A stretch of 8,886 nucleotides of DNA from NCBI GenBank assembly GCA_947379685.1, contig CANCOG010000185.1, positions 1 to 8,886 of the forward strand. Direction: 5' to 3'. Position numbers and translations under genes: made by a program. Position 1 is the stretch's first letter. The number at the start of each line of letters is the position of its first letter. Below, piece after piece: positions 6,879-8,886 of this stretch. The notes under the pieces were generated by a model, which saw only the letters and a list, made by a program, of their open reading frames with translations, did not search any database and was not told where the DNA came from. This DNA comes from Flavipsychrobacter stenotrophus. GTDB lineage: Bacteria > Bacteroidota > Bacteroidia > Chitinophagales > Chitinophagaceae.

Positions 6879-6889
6879 GGATATCTAAA

Positions 6890-8113
6890 ATGATTGATAA
6901 AAATAATTTGACTGGTTTTGATACTGTTTGTCTTCATGGCGGGCACACCACGGAAAGCCATAGGGCACATCTGACGCCCATTTATGCTTCAAGCACCTAC
7001 ATCTATGAAAGTGCAGAGCAAGCTGCTGCAATTTTCAGGGGCGAAGAACCCGGATATATTTACGGCCGTTGGGGTAACCCAACCATAGCCGAGGCAGAAG
7101 AGAAGATAGCATTGTTAGAGGGTTACGGACTTAAAGATGCACAGGGAGGCCCGTTAAAACTAAAGGCGATATTGCATGCCTCGGGCATGGCGGCTATTTC
7201 AACGGCCTTGCTGGGCAACCTGAAAGCAGGTCATAAAATTATTACACATCATTCGTTATACGGTGGCACGCACGAGATCATCGAGCGCATTCTACCTGAT
7301 TTTGGTATCGAAACCATCATTGTCGATTTTCATGATGCAGATAAAACCGCTGATGCCATTAAGGCTGACACAACCATCAGGCTGATGTTTATTGAGACAC
7401 CAGCCAACCCTACTTTGCAGTGCCTTGATCTTCAGTCACTGTCGGCACTGGCAAAAAGCCTGGGGTTGATTGTTTGTGTCGATAATACATTTGCTACACC
7501 TTACTTGCAGCAGCCATTTCGTTGGGATGTAGATTATGTCGTACATTCTACAACCAAATTCCTGAACGGTCATGGTACAGCCATCGGCGGGGTACTTGTA
7601 GGAAAGGATCTGCAACGCATGAAAACAGGCATAACCAAAACGCACCGCCTGCTGGGCGGAAACAGTAATGCGTTTGATGCTTTCCTGCTGACAAATGGCC
7701 TGCGGACCCTTAGCCTTCGTATGGATCGTCATTGCAGTAATGCTGAAAAAGTTGCAGCCTATCTCAATGGACATGCTGCGGTAGCACATGTTAACTACCT
7801 CGGCTTAACTGACCACCCCGATTATGCAACTGCCACCAAACAAATGAAACACCCCGGCGCTATGCTCAGCTATGAGTTGAAGGGTGGCTTTGACGCGGGG
7901 GTAAAGTTCATTAACAGCCTGAAGATTTGCACAAATGCAGTGTCCCTGGGTACCTGCGATACATTGGTGTCGCACCCGGCTTCAACTACACACATGGGCG
8001 TATCCCGCGAGCAAAGACTCAAATTTGGAATTACCGATGGCCTGATCCGCATGAGTGTTGGCCTGGAAAATATCGAAGACTTACTGAACGATCTGGAGCA
8101 GGCTATGAGTTAG
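6890..8113 (+). CDS. PLP-dependent trans-sulfuration enzyme (cystathionine gamma-synthase / methionine gamma-lyase family)
   Basis: The gene encodes 407 residues of a fold-type I PLP enzyme of the Cys/Met metabolism family. Visible landmarks are YGRWGNPT (58-65; Tyr58 and Arg60 contact PLP phosphate of a neighbouring subunit), ASGMAAIS (97-104), LYGGT (123-127; Tyr124 stacks on or activates the cofactor), ETPANPT (169-175), VDNT (197-200; Asp198 holds the pyridine N), HSTTKFLNGHGT (219-230) with the Schiff-base Lys223, SLGTCDTLVSHPAS (352-365) and LIRMSVGLE (385-393) with the substrate-carboxylate Arg387. Overall wording (LRMDRHC, ELKGG) is nearest to methionine gamma-lyase as I remember it. 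However, that enzyme's active-site cysteine (LYGCT) is Gly126 here, so gamma-synthase, gamma-lyase or sulfhydrylase activity is equally possible. A segment of about 12 extra residues (78-93) separates LEG from the ASGM strand. It diverges from the DinB-like gene. Confidence 0.92.
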   Translation: MIDKNNLTGFDTVCLHGGHTTESHRAHLTPIYASSTYIYESAEQAAAIFRGEEPGYIYGRWGNPTIAEAEEKIALLEGYGLKDAQGGPLKLKAILHASGMAAISTALLGNLKAGHKIITHHSLYGGTHEIIERILPDFGIETIIVDFHDADKTADAIKADTTIRLMFIETPANPTLQCLDLQSLSALAKSLGLIVCVDNTFATPYLQQPFRWDVDYVVHSTTKFLNGHGTAIGGVLVGKDLQRMKTGITKTHRLLGGNSNAFDAFLLTNGLRTLSLRMDRHCSNAEKVAAYLNGHAAVAHVNYLGLTDHPDYATATKQMKHPGAMLSYELKGGFDAGVKFINSLKICTNAVSLGTCDTLVSHPASTTHMGVSREQRLKFGITDGLIRMSVGLENIEDLLNDLEQAMS

Positions 8114-8131
8114 TTTTTGCTGAGTCGCTCC

Positions 8132-8665
8132 TTAATAATATAGTTTATCCAATGTAATATCGTGTTCCTCGGTAGGTACTTTGTCTATGATTTGAAATGG
8201 GTAACAAATACCCAGTTTAAATGCTTTTGCCTGTGTTTTTAGAAATGTGTCGTAGTAACCAGATCCATACCCAAGTCGGTTTTTATTAACATCAAATGCC
8301 AAACCGGGGATGATGAACAGATCGAACTCGCCGGTGAATTCTGAACTGTTGGAAGGATGCTGCGTGCCATAGATGCCAGCTTCCAGTTCACTCAAAGACC
8401 GTAGAATAAGGTTTTCCATTTTGCGACCCTTGAGTGCCTTCGGGGTTACTACTGTAACGCCTTTTGACAGCAGTTTTTTAATCAGTGGCGTAATATTAAT
8501 TTCCGTGCCCATGGGCAGGTAGGTGTGAACGACTTTGAAATCACGTTCAGCTATTAAAGCTTCCAGCCTTTCACATATAGCCAGGTCGTAACGGGCTTTT
8601 TCTTCAGTGCTCATTTCTGCCCTTTTTGCAGACATGGCTATTCGTAAGTCTTTCTTTTCTTGCAT
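8132..8665 (-). CDS. ygfA: 5-formyltetrahydrofolate cyclo-ligase
   Basis: This 177-residue enzyme has a typical length for the family. It uses ATP to convert 5-formyltetrahydrofolate to 5,10-methenyltetrahydrofolate, returning the stored folate to the one-carbon pool. Evidence includes an N-terminal basic helix (QEKKDLRIAMSAKRAEM), TYLPMGTEINITPLI (48-62) with a substrate-contacting glutamate, TVVTPKA (71-77), and the signature IIPGLAFD (118-125) followed by NRLGYGSGYYDTFL (129-142), which carries the nucleotide-binding glycine and basic residues. The ATG at 8665 fits the family's N terminus. A start at 8830 would add 55 residues with no family resemblance and would include the promoter element. 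The stop codon is 18 bp from the end of the convergent trans-sulfuration gene. Confidence 0.94.
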   Translation of the reverse strand: MQEKKDLRIAMSAKRAEMSTEEKARYDLAICERLEALIAERDFKVVHTYLPMGTEINITPLIKKLLSKGVTVVTPKALKGRKMENLILRSLSELEAGIYGTQHPSNSSEFTGEFDLFIIPGLAFDVNKNRLGYGSGYYDTFLKTQAKAFKLGICYPFQIIDKVPTEEHDITLDKLYY

Positions 8666-8886
8666 GGTGGGAGAGGGATCTAACAGCTGAGTTTGGACAA
8701 AGTTAATACAGGGAGGCAAAGAGTATATCGGACAATGTAGCCTGATTTTTATTTCGACAAAATAGTTCTTGAATGCAGATATTTGCCGGTGGGCACTGCT
8801 TTTAAACCATACCGGATTTTGTGCGTCCAACAGGCCTCAAGGTCAATCTTAATGAATTTGTGAAAATTTTATAGGATACGTGCTGC
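8666..8886. other. Non-coding end of window with one putative promoter
   Basis: No convincing gene is visible in these 221 bp. The open frame here on the minus strand is only an upstream extension of the cyclo-ligase gene. The sole recognisable signal is the -7 promoter match at 8698-8705. The distal part (8831-8886) is A/T-rich and featureless to me. Confidence 0.6.
8698..8705 (-). promoter_or_regulatory. Putative -7 promoter element for the cyclo-ligase gene
   Basis: On the minus strand TAACTTTG matches TAnnTTTG exactly and is the same octamer as the dusB element. It would start transcription near 8692, giving a leader of about 25-30 nt before the ATG at 8665. No well-spaced -33 TTG is obvious. 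Confidence 0.45.

Noticed and set aside
6851..6970. A 40-residue N-terminal extension of the DinB-like protein
   Set aside because: It would read through the promoter spacer and into the start of the divergent trans-sulfuration gene. The first helix of the family begins at the ATG at 6850.
8666..8830. A 55-residue N-terminal extension of the cyclo-ligase
   Set aside because: It has no family resemblance, and the region contains a consensus promoter element.
1..8886. Search for CRISPR arrays, insertion sequences, tRNA/rRNA genes, toxin-antitoxin or defence operons
   Set aside because: There are no spaced direct repeats, transposase motifs, cloverleaf-like sequences or paired small genes. The SWIM/SNF2 protein could belong to a defence locus, but the part needed to judge that lies outside the window.

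Overview
The window looks like ordinary chromosomal DNA from a member of the phylum Bacteroidota, perhaps a Chitinophagales or Sphingobacteriales relative. This is inferred from three things. Starts are preceded by A/T-rich sequence rather than strong Shine-Dalgarno sites. Upstream of most genes there is a match to the phylum's -7 promoter element TAnnTTTG. The protein types also fit: a TPR-containing sensor kinase, a SWIM/SNF2-type protein, a DinB-like protein and a small secreted protein. Base composition is moderate and even, and I see no insertion sequence, tRNA, rRNA, CRISPR array, phage gene or integration scar.

Layout. The minus strand of 1-1941 is one unbroken reading frame that leaves the window at its 3' end. 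It has two SWIM-type zinc-binding motifs and is most likely the N-terminal half of an SNF2-family helicase. It diverges, across a 151-bp spacer rich in inverted repeats, from a small secreted protein of unknown function (2093-2488). Next on the plus strand come a tRNA-dihydrouridine synthase (2629-3624) and a two-gene unit: a TPR sensor histidine kinase (3754-5838) followed 10 bp later by a YfcE/MJ0936-type metallophosphoesterase (5849-6343). A DinB-like gene (6347-6850, minus) converges on the phosphoesterase with a 3-bp gap. It diverges from a PLP-dependent trans-sulfuration enzyme (6890-8113, plus) across a 39-bp spacer that must hold both promoters. A 5-formyltetrahydrofolate cyclo-ligase (8132-8665, minus) converges on that enzyme with an 18-bp gap. 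The last 221 bp hold only its probable promoter.

How the genes relate. Most are housekeeping functions that happen to be adjacent: tRNA modification, sulfur amino acid metabolism and folate metabolism. The only operon-like pair is the kinase and phosphoesterase. No response regulator lies in the window, so the kinase's output partner is unknown.

I did not find a convincing new system. The best leads are the double-SWIM architecture, the nested inverted repeats and 11-bp-spaced TTGTGnACAA sites upstream of the small secreted protein, the unusual active-site loop of the trans-sulfuration enzyme, and the very compact divergent promoter at 6851-6889.
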